A stretch of DNA of 26,881 bases from a virus: IMG/VR virus record IMGVR_UViG_3300011113_000691, positions 1 through 26,881 of that record; one strand, written 5' to 3'. Position numbers and translations under genes: made by a program. Below are positions 13,783 to 19,109 of this stretch, piece by piece (the first letter of the stretch is position 1; every line of letters begins with the position of its first letter). The notes below the pieces were generated by a model. The model was given only the letters and a program-made list of their open reading frames with translations, had not been told where the DNA came from and made no database searches.

Positions 13783-14253
13783 ATGATTGTTGATTACAAT
13801 TATAAAACACATACAGAAACGCCAATTATTGGCGCAACTATTTATTATCCTCCAGCAAAAAATAATAAAGGTATACTTTTTACAAGTGCAGACTATAGAA
13901 ATCCTAATAATGATCTGGCGCAAGGTTTAATGCCAAAAATTAATTTTTTAACCCCTTCGGGTGATTTAATTGGAATAACTTTCGTTGCAGGTATAGCTTT
14001 GACTGGAAGTTTTAATGATTTCTTTTTTAATTTTAGATTTGAAAATAGTACTGTCAATAATTTGAATCCAAATATAACTACTGATGTAAATTTTTATCCT
14101 GGGACTGGGCTATCAGCTAGACCATCAGGAGGTTTTCATTTTTTTCCAATAACCTATCACTCTATAGAATATAATTATAACTTAACTGTAACTCCTGGAG
14201 TTTGCGCTGCTGTTGGTTGGGTTTCACAACCTTTTATTATTACACTTTATTAA
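13783..14253 (+). CDS. Beta-rich virion-type protein, unknown function
   Basis: 156 aa. ATG 13783 is chosen because ATG 13779 meets a stop after four codons. The sequence is rich in Asn, Phe, Tyr and Thr with alternating hydrophobic strands (DLIGITFVAGIALTGSFNDFFFNFRFENSTVNN, NYNLTVTPGVCAAVGWVSQPFIITLY). The pattern fits a small jelly-roll-like or decoration protein, without recognisable homology. It heads a group of small plus-strand genes, 13783-14821, that have late promoters. Confidence 0.65.
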   Translation: MIVDYNYKTHTETPIIGATIYYPPAKNNKGILFTSADYRNPNNDLAQGLMPKINFLTPSGDLIGITFVAGIALTGSFNDFFFNFRFENSTVNNLNPNITTDVNFYPGTGLSARPSGGFHFFPITYHSIEYNYNLTVTPGVCAAVGWVSQPFIITLY

Positions 14254-14254
14254 A

Positions 14255-14554
14255 ATGAGAAGCTATAAAAAAGTAAAAGAAATATTAACAAATGAAGCAA
14301 ATAAAATCAGTGAAGCCAAAGCTTTGCTTGTTGTTGCAGATGTTTCTTTAGCCTCTGATATTCCATATAATATTCATTTATTAAATACAAACGGTTCTAC
14401 TACAGGTGTAACACTTTTTGTATTTGCTAGTACATCCAGTGTATTAAGTGCTGCAAATAAACCAAATTGGTCCCTTGTTCCATTTCAAATATCTTATTTT
14501 TCATATGATGAAAGTGCATATCCCAATGCTTTAAAGTTTTATGGTCTATACTAA
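14255..14554 (+). CDS. Small virion-type protein with MRxxKKVK start
   Basis: 99 aa from ATG 14255, one base after the preceding stop. The N-terminal MRSYKKVKEILTNEA is close to the capsid-targeting leaders and shares MR-x-(Y/F)-KKVK with the next gene. The rest is beta-rich (NIHLLNTNGSTTGVTLFVFASTSS) and ends in FYGLY, again like the neighbours (YELF, ITLY). No family recognised. It may be a divergent relative of the 83-aa gene, sharing a similar beta layout. Confidence 0.65.
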   Translation: MRSYKKVKEILTNEANKISEAKALLVVADVSLASDIPYNIHLLNTNGSTTGVTLFVFASTSSVLSAANKPNWSLVPFQISYFSYDESAYPNALKFYGLY

Positions 14555-14556
14555 AA

Positions 14557-14564
14557 GATAAATA
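14557..14564 (+). promoter_or_regulatory. Late promoter GATAAATA
   Basis: GATAAATA, 5 bases before ATG 14570, in the short gap after the 99-aa gene. Confidence 0.72.
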
Positions 14565-14569
14565 ATATT

Positions 14570-14821
14570 ATGAGAACATTTAAAAAAGTAAAAGCATTTG
14601 GTACTGGGACCGGTTACACCGGTGGGAAAAGCAATGAAGCTATATTATTTCAAAATGGACAAGCTACGGCTACCTCAATAACTATTCAAAGCCTAACACC
14701 ACAAGGATCTATTCAATACGTTGGTCCATTTTCTATTTCAGCAAATCAAACTTTTATTTATCCAATATTTGCATATGGTTGGACGGCTTCAGCTTCAATA
14801 AGAGCTTATGAATTATTTTAA
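14570..14821 (+). CDS. Small virion-type protein with MRxxKKVK start
   Basis: 83 aa directly behind a late promoter with no Shine-Dalgarno sequence. MRTFKKVKAFGTGTGYTGGKS is followed by a beta-rich domain (EAILFQNGQATATSITIQSLTPQGSIQYVGPFSIS). The N-terminal motif is shared with the 14255 product. I infer a small structural protein made late. No enzymatic motif. Confidence 0.65.
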   Translation: MRTFKKVKAFGTGTGYTGGKSNEAILFQNGQATATSITIQSLTPQGSIQYVGPFSISANQTFIYPIFAYGWTASASIRAYELF

Positions 14822-14824
14822 TTT

Positions 14825-15025
14825 ATGGCAAAAGAAGTCCGTTGCCTGATAACAAATAGATTATTACAAATAGACGAATGGTATTGGTATTCGTGGGAAA
14901 TGGAAGCCCCTATTTCTGCCCAGGGACTAGCAGAATTAGAAACACGTAGATTTGACCCCGATGACGAATTCGCCAAACTTCTTTGGGAAGAATGGGAATG
15001 GTCCCGAGAAATCGGAAATAAGTAA
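14825..15025 (+). CDS. Trp-rich acidic small protein
   Basis: 66 aa. Seven Trp residues, in YWYSWEMEAP and LLWEEWEWSREIG; two Cys-Leu-Ile turns near the start (EVRCLITNRLLQIDEWYW) resemble the first strands of zinc-ribbon-like phage peptides, but only one Cys is present. It starts 3 bases after the preceding stop and ends one base before the convergent 308-aa gene. Function unknown. Confidence 0.6.
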   Translation: MAKEVRCLITNRLLQIDEWYWYSWEMEAPISAQGLAELETRRFDPDDEFAKLLWEEWEWSREIGNK

Positions 15026-15026
15026 A

Positions 15027-15953
15027 TTAAGAATTTTTTCTAAGCTGACCTTGAATGGTGGCCAAAGCTCTTTGAGCAAACTCTCTATGAGCAGGCGGAT
15101 GTTTTTCTGGATTTCTCATTACATTTAAAATGGCAGCAAGGGGTTCTTGTCCTGCTTTTAAAAATCCTTTAGGAAAAGCTCCATAATCTTTTGGTGTTTC
15201 AGCAGATGGCCCAGTTCGCATAGAACCTCGTTGTGACATTGCATCACCAATAGCCTCACGACGATTTAAAAGATATTCGTCTGTAGAATCTTCATCCCCA
15301 TCATTATCAATATCTTTATCTTCTTTACCAACTGGATCTAATTTTTCATTCATCATTTTTTTAATTTTTACCAAAATTGACTCTGCTACTTCACCAGTTC
15401 TTCCAGAATAATCGCTCCAATATCTCGATTCTTCATCCTCTTCATACTTTTCTTCTTCGGCTTTTTGAGCTTCCAATTCTGCAGTTTCAGCGCGAGCTTG
15501 TGCTGCCAAGTCATATGATGGAAGTTTGGTTAGTGGTGGATCTTCTATAACTCCATCCTGCCCATCATCAGCTACTGTATTTGCATCACCTTCTGGCATA
15601 GCATTAATTGGACCTTTAGCTTTTGCCATAGCTGCAGCAACTTGAGCATCTTTTAATTGTTTTGCATTAATAAATGCACCAACATCACCACCGGCTTGGG
15701 CTATAGTTTGTGTGGTTACTGGACCAGTTTTTGCTAATTCCTGAGCAAACATTTTTGTTTCTTCTGGATCTATATTTGGTTTGCCGTGTTCTACCGGTTT
15801 AATTGGTTCAAGGCCCTTTTCTAATTTTTGTATTCTAGAGGCATCTGTAATTTTACGAGCTTTTTCTTCGTTTAATTGAATACCATTTTGACGGGCTTGC
15901 ATTGCTGCATTTTTAAGGGTATGAATCCAACTATAATAACCTTGATTTTTCAT
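15027..15953 (-). CDS. Acidic virion-type protein with calcium-loop-like motif
   Basis: 308 aa. An N-terminal helical leader (MKNQGYYSWIHTLKNAAMQARQNGIQLNE|E) ends in LNE at 27-29, a candidate prohead-protease site. Residues 205-235 contain DPVGKEDKDIDNDGDEDSTDEYLLNRR, a D-x-D-x-D-G-D-x-D calcium-loop-like motif that I know from many T4-like marine phage proteins, often followed by the same NRR-x-AI helix. The centre is Ala/Glu-rich and probably coiled coil (AAQARAETAELEAQKAEEEKYEEDEE). An internal head or scaffold-associated protein is the inference. The late promoter is 5 bases upstream of the start. Confidence 0.75.
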   Translation of the reverse strand: MKNQGYYSWIHTLKNAAMQARQNGIQLNEEKARKITDASRIQKLEKGLEPIKPVEHGKPNIDPEETKMFAQELAKTGPVTTQTIAQAGGDVGAFINAKQLKDAQVAAAMAKAKGPINAMPEGDANTVADDGQDGVIEDPPLTKLPSYDLAAQARAETAELEAQKAEEEKYEEDEESRYWSDYSGRTGEVAESILVKIKKMMNEKLDPVGKEDKDIDNDGDEDSTDEYLLNRREAIGDAMSQRGSMRTGPSAETPKDYGAFPKGFLKAGQEPLAAILNVMRNPEKHPPAHREFAQRALATIQGQLRKNS

Positions 15954-15958
15954 AAAAA

Positions 15959-15966
15959 TATTTAGA
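15959..15966 (-). promoter_or_regulatory. Late promoter TCTAAATA
   Basis: Minus-strand TCTAAATA, 5 bases before ATG 15953. It abuts the divergent early promoter starting at 15968. Confidence 0.65.
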
Positions 15967-15967
15967 C

Positions 15968-15995
15968 TTGACTTAACTTCACTTTATGTTATACT
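15968..15995 (+). promoter_or_regulatory. Early promoter TTGACT-N16-TATACT-N6-ATG
   Basis: TTGACT 15968-15973, TATACT 15990-15995, ATG 16002. It should drive the 42-aa gene and the tRNA-Gly/Thr/Tyr cluster. Confidence 0.87.
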
Positions 15996-16001
15996 GTTTC
16001 T

Positions 16002-16130
16002 ATGGATTATGGTTCACATGGTGCAGGCAAAGGAAGCTCTCCTCGCCCTGTAAATATGGAAACTTACGGTAAAAATTACGAAGCAATTTTTGGTAAAAAG
16101 AAAAAGATAAAAAGAAAGAAAAAGAAGTAA
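16002..16130 (+). CDS. 42-aa basic-tailed phage peptide
   Basis: MDYGSHGAGKGSSPRPVN is followed by METYGKNYEAIFG and a tail of 11 residues, ten of them Lys or Arg. The G-S-x-P-R-P-x-Y-x-x-N-Y-(D/E)-A-I-F-G pattern recurs in very small proteins of many phages, function unknown. The start is fixed by the leaderless promoter. The tRNA-Gly begins 7 bases after the stop, so the peptide and three tRNAs form one early unit. Confidence 0.75.
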   Translation: MDYGSHGAGKGSSPRPVNMETYGKNYEAIFGKKKKIKRKKKK

Positions 16131-16136
16131 AATTTT

Positions 16137-16208
16137 GCGGATGTAACTCAATGGTAGAGTGCTAGCCTTCCAAGCTTGCTGTTGAGGGTTCGAATCCCTT
16201 CATCCGCT
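16137..16208 (+). tRNA. tRNA-Gly (TCC)
   Basis: The acceptor GCGGATG pairs with CATCCGC, anticodon loop CTTCCAA gives TCC, T-arm GAGGG-TTCGAAT-CCCTT, discriminator T. One T-T mismatch in the anticodon stem. Confidence 0.93.
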
Positions 16209-16210
16209 TT

Positions 16211-16282
16211 TCCACTTTAGCTCAACGGCAGAGCAGTGCTTTTGTAAAGCACAGGTTGCGGGTTCGAATCCCACAAGTGGCT
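16211..16282 (+). tRNA. tRNA-Thr (TGT), mismatched first pair
   Basis: D-arm GCTC-AACGGCA-GAGC, anticodon stem GTGCT/AGCAC with loop TTTGTAA gives TGT, T-loop TTCGAAT. The acceptor TCCACTT pairs with AAGTGGC in six positions but has T against C at the outermost pair, and the T-stem has one C-A mismatch. Still a good tRNA candidate. Confidence 0.88.
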
Positions 16283-16285
16283 TTT

Positions 16286-16367
16286 GCGAGTATACTCAAG
16301 TGGTCAACGAGGACGCGCTGTAAACGCGTTGGCATTGCCTACGGGGGTTCGAATCCCTCTGCTCGCA
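16286..16367 (+). tRNA. tRNA-Tyr (GTA), long variable arm
   Basis: The acceptor GCGAGTA pairs with TGCTCGC, anticodon loop CTGTAAA gives GTA, a GGC-ATT-GCC variable arm marks a type II tRNA as usual for bacterial Tyr, T-arm GGGGG-TTCGAAT-CCCTC, discriminator A. Confidence 0.92.
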
Positions 16368-16370
16368 TTC

Positions 16371-16389
16371 GGCAGACTATAACTCTGCC
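16371..16389 (+). other. Short hairpin after the tRNA cluster
   Basis: GGCAGA (16371-16376) pairs with TCTGCC (16384-16389) around a 7-base loop. There is no T-run after it, so it may be an end-processing or stability element rather than a terminator. Confidence 0.4.
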
Positions 16390-16393
16390 AATA

Positions 16394-16401
16394 TATAAAT
16401 A
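16394..16401 (+). promoter_or_regulatory. Late promoter TATAAATA (exact T4 consensus)
   Basis: TATAAATA, 5 bases before ATG 16407. It is the only exact 8 of 8 match to the T4 late consensus recognised here. Confidence 0.85.
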
Positions 16402-16406
16402 TTTGT

Positions 16407-16808
16407 ATGCACAACTTATTTGAAAATTGTCTGACATCTAAAAAACAAGGTTCGCTGGGCGAGGCAAGAGCAGTTTACGAATATACCAAATTGGGTTTTA
16501 TAGTTTCAAAACCATTACAAGATTGTGATTATGATCTAGTAGTGGAAAAAAATGGATTATTAAAAAGAATTCAAGTTAAAACAACCACACAAATTCCCAA
16601 AGGCAAATATTTTGTTTGTAATTTAAGAGTTCTTGGTGGAAACCAATCGTTCAATACAGCAAAAAATAGAAATCCAGAAGCGTATGATGAATTATTTGTT
16701 TTAGCAAATAATGGAGATTGTTGGAGCATTCCAGTAAATAATTTTAATGCATTAAGCACTTTAACTTTAGATAAAAGATTTGAACAGTATAGATTGATAA
16801 CTAAATAA
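16407..16808 (+). CDS. PD-(D/E)XK nuclease, I-Ssp6803I-like homing endonuclease
   Basis: 133 aa. KKQGSLGEARAVYEYTKLGFIVSKPL gives the N-terminal helix with Glu19, followed by D41-Y-D43-LVV and IQVKT with Q56 and K58. This G-x-x-G-E-A ... YDLV ... (I/V)QVKT layout is that of the PDDEXK_5/I-Ssp6803I group, homing endonucleases first seen inside a tRNA-fMet group I intron of cyanobacteria. The length fits the family (about 150). It lies free-standing between tRNA-Tyr and two tRNA-like RNA folds, behind a late promoter. It may be a homing nuclease targeting a tRNA gene or a simple phage nuclease. Confidence 0.78.
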   Translation: MHNLFENCLTSKKQGSLGEARAVYEYTKLGFIVSKPLQDCDYDLVVEKNGLLKRIQVKTTTQIPKGKYFVCNLRVLGGNQSFNTAKNRNPEAYDELFVLANNGDCWSIPVNNFNALSTLTLDKRFEQYRLITK

Positions 16809-16814
16809 TTCTAC

Positions 16815-16896
16815 GCGTAGTTCAGTGTGTGATGCTGACTAGGATCATCGACTTGCAAGCGGTGATTGAGCATGGGTGCAGGCCCCTCGCTACGCT
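16815..16896 (+). ncRNA. tRNA-like structured RNA, unidentified
   Basis: 82 bases closed by a 7-bp stem, GCGTAGT (16815-16821) with GCTACGC (16889-16895). Inside, TCAG/CTGA makes a D-arm-like hairpin, ATCATCGA-CTTGCAA-GCGGTGAT a long anticodon-like arm whose loop would read TGC (Ala), and GGG-TGCAGGC-CCC a third arm without a normal T-loop. The segment TAGTTCAGTG...GATGCTGAC looks like real tRNA D-arm sequence. It is not a standard tRNA. A decayed, inserted or otherwise altered tRNA-Ala is one explanation; I am not sure that it is a gene. Confidence 0.35.
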
Positions 16897-16898
16897 TT

Positions 16899-17015
16899 AG
16901 GTGATCGGCGTGGTGAGAACACGCAGTCTTGAGAAGAGACGTGCCGGCGTAAAACGGTCTACGGTTAATCGACCGACAAAGCTGGACAAATGGGTTTAAA
17001 TCCCATATCACCTTT
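16899..17015 (+). ncRNA. tRNA-like structured RNA with T-arm, unidentified
   Basis: 117 bases closed by a perfect 7-bp acceptor-like stem, AGGTGAT (16899-16905) with ATCACCT (17008-17014). In order: a 5-bp D-like arm (GCGTG/CACGC), an anticodon-like arm (GTCT/AGAC), a 47-base variable region with a bulged stem (GTGCCGGC with GCTGGAC) enclosing CGGTC/GACCG, and a T-arm ATGGG-TTTAAAT-CCCAT just before the acceptor strand. The order matches a tRNA with an oversized variable arm, but T33 is absent and the T-loop lacks C56. It is separated from the preceding tRNA-like fold by TT, like the tandem tRNAs upstream. The next gene starts 2 bases later. Confidence 0.4.
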
Positions 17016-17016
17016 T

Positions 17017-17634
17017 ATGCATAACATTAATATTCCTCATTTTTATTGCTATTTAAGAAAAGAACACATGTATCAGCATCAAGATCATGTTGGTGAATTT
17101 GACAAAGTTTTGGTATTTGGCGCTCAATCTTGTGCTGGATATGCCATGACTTTTCATGTCATGACTGATTACGGCATTGTACGCAGCCGCGTACCAGTTC
17201 ATATGCTTTGCTGGAAGTCAGACGCCCCATTAATGCCATTAGATCATCTTCAGTTATGGGATTGCTTCCATGAAAATGTATCCATGGTAGAGTATGATGC
17301 TCTTTTTGATTGCAGGGCAAAAGTTGTCCTAAAAGATCATTCTGAACATTGGGGTGATTATGTGATGACCTTTGATTGGTACAGAAATGCCTATTCGGAG
17401 GAACCCACCCAATACAAGTGTCTACACATGATTGCATTGGACAATGGAAACTATACACTTCAGCCAAATAATAGAATTTTTTGGAAAAATATGTCTTTTG
17501 TTACCAAGCCATTCCCCGAGAAGCCTGACTTTAAAGTTGACAACAAGGCTTGGAAGTGCGAAGGAGAAAGTGATCGGTGGATAATCGACGGGCATGACGA
17601 CAATTATTACTATGATATAAAGTCAACTAAATAA
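17017..17634 (+). CDS. Conserved phage protein, unknown function
   Basis: 205 aa from ATG 17017; an ATG at 16990 in the same frame lies in the T-arm of the preceding RNA fold and is not favoured. The pattern IPHFYCYLRKEHMY-x-HQ-x-GEF-x-VFG, HMLCWKSDAP, HLQLWDCF and HKCLHMIALDNGNYTLQPNNRI, as read here, is one I recognise from hypothetical proteins of many phages; the LQLWDCF and ALDNGNxxxQPNNRI blocks are the most constant. No catalytic motif is apparent. No Shine-Dalgarno sequence precedes the start, so it may be translated after RNA processing. Confidence 0.75.
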   Translation: MHNINIPHFYCYLRKEHMYQHQDHVGEFDKVLVFGAQSCAGYAMTFHVMTDYGIVRSRVPVHMLCWKSDAPLMPLDHLQLWDCFHENVSMVEYDALFDCRAKVVLKDHSEHWGDYVMTFDWYRNAYSEEPTQYKCLHMIALDNGNYTLQPNNRIFWKNMSFVTKPFPEKPDFKVDNKAWKCEGESDRWIIDGHDDNYYYDIKSTK

Positions 17635-17639
17635 AAATG

Positions 17640-17931
17640 GTATTGTTGATATTGGATTGAAATGCGACAACACAGGGGTTCAATTCCCCTCGGCTCCATT
17701 AGCCTAACCGAAGGATTCTGCAATTCCTTAGAGATGGCGAGTCAAGTCCCCGTAGCAGCGGGGCAAACCCCGAAGTCCTAGGCTTCGGGAATCTAGGGGC
17801 TGAAATGGCTTCGATTGGCGCAAAGTAATGAAGAAGGAGATACCCGTTACTGGCAACGAGGAACGTGAAACAACAGTTGCAAATTTAATTGCCAACGAAA
17901 TGGCAATGGCTGCTTAAAGCAGTGGGGTTCA
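17640..17931 (+). ncRNA. ssrA: Circularly permuted (two-piece) tmRNA
   Basis: The acceptor piece comes first: T-arm AGGGG-TTCAATT-CCCCT (17674-17690), acceptor strand CGGCTCC (17691-17697), discriminator A 17698, no encoded CCA. After a 97-base intervening segment (17699-17795) with two strong hairpins, the coding piece starts GGGGCTG (17796-17802), which pairs with CGGCTCC, then shows the tmRNA signature GGCTTCGA. TTGGCGCA (17815-17822) pairs with TGCGACAA (17663-17670) as helix P2 with one mismatch. The tag frame from GCA 17879 encodes ANLIANEMAMAA and a TAA (17915-17917), located in the loop of a small hairpin. It rescues stalled ribosomes and tags products for proteolysis. Outer ends are approximate. 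Confidence 0.88.
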
Positions 17932-17964
17932 CCCGGTTTCCCGCATCTGAAAACCGGGCTTTTT
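17932..17964 (+). terminator. Rho-independent terminator of the tmRNA
   Basis: CCCGGTTT (17932-17939) pairs with AAACCGGG (17951-17958) around an 11-base loop and is followed by CTTTTT. The next early promoter starts 3 bases later. Confidence 0.88.
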
Positions 17965-17966
17965 AT

Positions 17967-17994
17967 TTGACTATTAACATTATGGATATATACT
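17967..17994 (+). promoter_or_regulatory. Early promoter TTGACT-N16-TATACT-N6-ATG
   Basis: TTGACT 17967-17972, TATACT 17989-17994, ATG 18001. Same exact geometry as the other four leaderless early promoters. Confidence 0.87.
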
Positions 17995-18000
17995 CTAGTC

Positions 18001-18174
18001 ATGCCTAACTCAAAGCAACGCATTATTAATCGTAAGCATAAAAAGCGTAAGGGGCTCATTGCTCGCAAACGCGCTACTAGCCTCATGGAGGCAAAAGTTG
18101 GTACACTTCGTTCGCTTGACGCGATTGGCCAACTTCCTATCTCTGTCAAGCAAGCAAGGTTACCAAATGGCTAA
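18001..18174 (+). CDS. 57-aa basic peptide
   Basis: MPNSKQRIINRKHKKRKGLIARKRATSLMEAKVG contains 13 Lys or Arg among its first 27 residues, followed by a neutral tail (LRSLDAIGQLPISVKQARLPNG). It resembles short basic nucleic-acid-binding peptides, some of them ribosomal-protein-like in appearance, but no family is recognised. Start set by the leaderless promoter; the stop overlaps the next ATG by 8 bases. Confidence 0.65.
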   Translation: MPNSKQRIINRKHKKRKGLIARKRATSLMEAKVGTLRSLDAIGQLPISVKQARLPNG

Positions 18175-18466
18175 AACTGATACGCAAATGTCTCTTGCCG
18201 ATGTTCGCAAGAAGTATGATTTTATTGATTGTTTTTTTACTTATTATGATGGAGATAAATCTACATTTGATTTTTATGGCACCGATGCGACTGGTTACGA
18301 GGTAAGAATTTCTTTAGGTGGTTGCCCAGCATGGATTAAAAACATTTCATTTGGGCCCAATGATCCACTAAATATTAGTGATGCGCTTGAGCGTCATGTT
18401 CGCTACATTTCTGTTACAGATAATCGTAGCAAAATTGTATACGAACAAATTTTTGACACAAACTAA
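18167..18466 (+). CDS. Small protein, unknown function
   Basis: 99 aa. ATG 18167 overlaps the end of the basic peptide gene; an upstream start at 18059 would lie inside it. Sequence MAKTDTQMSLADVRKKYDFIDCFFTYYDGDK is followed by alternating strands (TFDFYGTDATGYEVRISLGGCPAWIKNISFG) and an RHVRYISVTDNRSKIVYEQIF end, so a small alpha/beta domain is likely. No family recognised. Second gene of the early unit starting at 17967. Confidence 0.68.
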   Translation: MAKTDTQMSLADVRKKYDFIDCFFTYYDGDKSTFDFYGTDATGYEVRISLGGCPAWIKNISFGPNDPLNISDALERHVRYISVTDNRSKIVYEQIFDTN

Positions 18467-18474
18467 GGAGTAGT

Positions 18475-18894
18475 ATGAATAATTCAGATAACAATGATTT
18501 TCAAAACTGGCAAAATGGAAATGATGACGAAGATATGCGCAACCCAAATAATTGGAATCCAAAGGGTGGGTTTTTCTATTATGGGCCAAGTGAAAACTTT
18601 AAAAAAATGTTTAACAACAACAATCCAGAAGACTTTTTTGAAAATATGAAAGATTATCTTCACATGGATGATATGTTAAATCAATGGTCAAAACAAATGA
18701 ATCCAAAACCTTCTCCAAGAAGGCAGCAAAAGTCTAAAAATGTACCACAAAAAACTACTATGTTTTCACAAGAAGATTACATGAAGTTAATTGAAATTCG
18801 TGGATATCTAAACATTACTGGACAAATTGCTCATGTAAGAGCATTGGACAAAGTTATCAATCAAATTATTATTATTCCAAAGGATCCAAAATGA
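18475..18894 (+). CDS. Asn-rich protein, unknown function
   Basis: 139 aa, preceded by AAGGAG 5-6 bases from the ATG, one of the few clear Shine-Dalgarno sequences. The first 65 residues are dominated by Asn, Asp, Phe and Met and likely disordered; a basic linker (NPKPSPRRQQKSK) leads to a helical C-terminal part (DYMKLIEIRGYLNITGQIAHVRALDKVINQIIII). No family recognised. The stop overlaps the next start as ATGA. Confidence 0.7.
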   Translation: MNNSDNNDFQNWQNGNDDEDMRNPNNWNPKGGFFYYGPSENFKKMFNNNNPEDFFENMKDYLHMDDMLNQWSKQMNPKPSPRRQQKSKNVPQKTTMFSQEDYMKLIEIRGYLNITGQIAHVRALDKVINQIIIIPKDPK

Positions 18895-19109
18895 CTAATT
18901 ATACTCCAGGGAGCGCATATAATGACGGATACCGTGCTCGTATGAGTGGAATGCCAAATAATTCATTTATTAATGAAAACCCAGTTTATATTCAAGAATG
19001 GCTTGTTGGTTGGGAAGATGCACATCAAAAAGTAATCAATGAAGCAAGAAGTAATGTTGGTTGTGCAAAACCAAATTGCTGCAAGAAGAAAAAGTTTATT
19101 CAAGATTGA
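18891..19109 (+). CDS. RMF-like small protein with Cys-rich tail
   Basis: 72 aa. AYNDGYRARMSGMPNN ... NPVYIQEWLVGWEDAHQ follows the layout of ribosome modulation factor and its relatives: G-Y/E-A-x4-G, N-P-Y-like turn, W-x2-G-W-x2-A (here G13, G20, N30-P31, W37, G40-W41, A44). RMF binds 16S rRNA and drives ribosomes into inactive dimers; whether this one binds ribosomes is an inference. The tail VGCAKPNCCKKKKFIQD adds three Cys and four Lys, not typical of RMF. The 3' end overlaps the convergent 517-aa gene by 10 bases. Confidence 0.6.
   Translation: MTNYTPGSAYNDGYRARMSGMPNNSFINENPVYIQEWLVGWEDAHQKVINEARSNVGCAKPNCCKKKKFIQD

Noticed and set aside
13779-13793. ATG 13779 as start of the 156-aa gene
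   Set aside because: That frame meets TGA after four codons; ATG 13783 opens the real frame.
16811-17011. Minus-strand 66-codon ORF across the tRNA-like region
   Set aside because: It has no promoter or ribosome site, and the plus strand explains the region better through two closed stems, a T-arm and TT-spaced tandem order.
16811-17015. Group I intron, RNase P RNA or 6S RNA
   Set aside because: No conserved group I P/Q/R/S core, no RNase P GGAAAGUCC-type core and no long 6S-like hairpin was found. A divergent intron cannot be excluded by eye.
17847-18149. Minus-strand 100-codon ORF
   Set aside because: It overlaps the tmRNA coding piece, the terminator, an exact early promoter and the basic peptide gene, all on the other strand.
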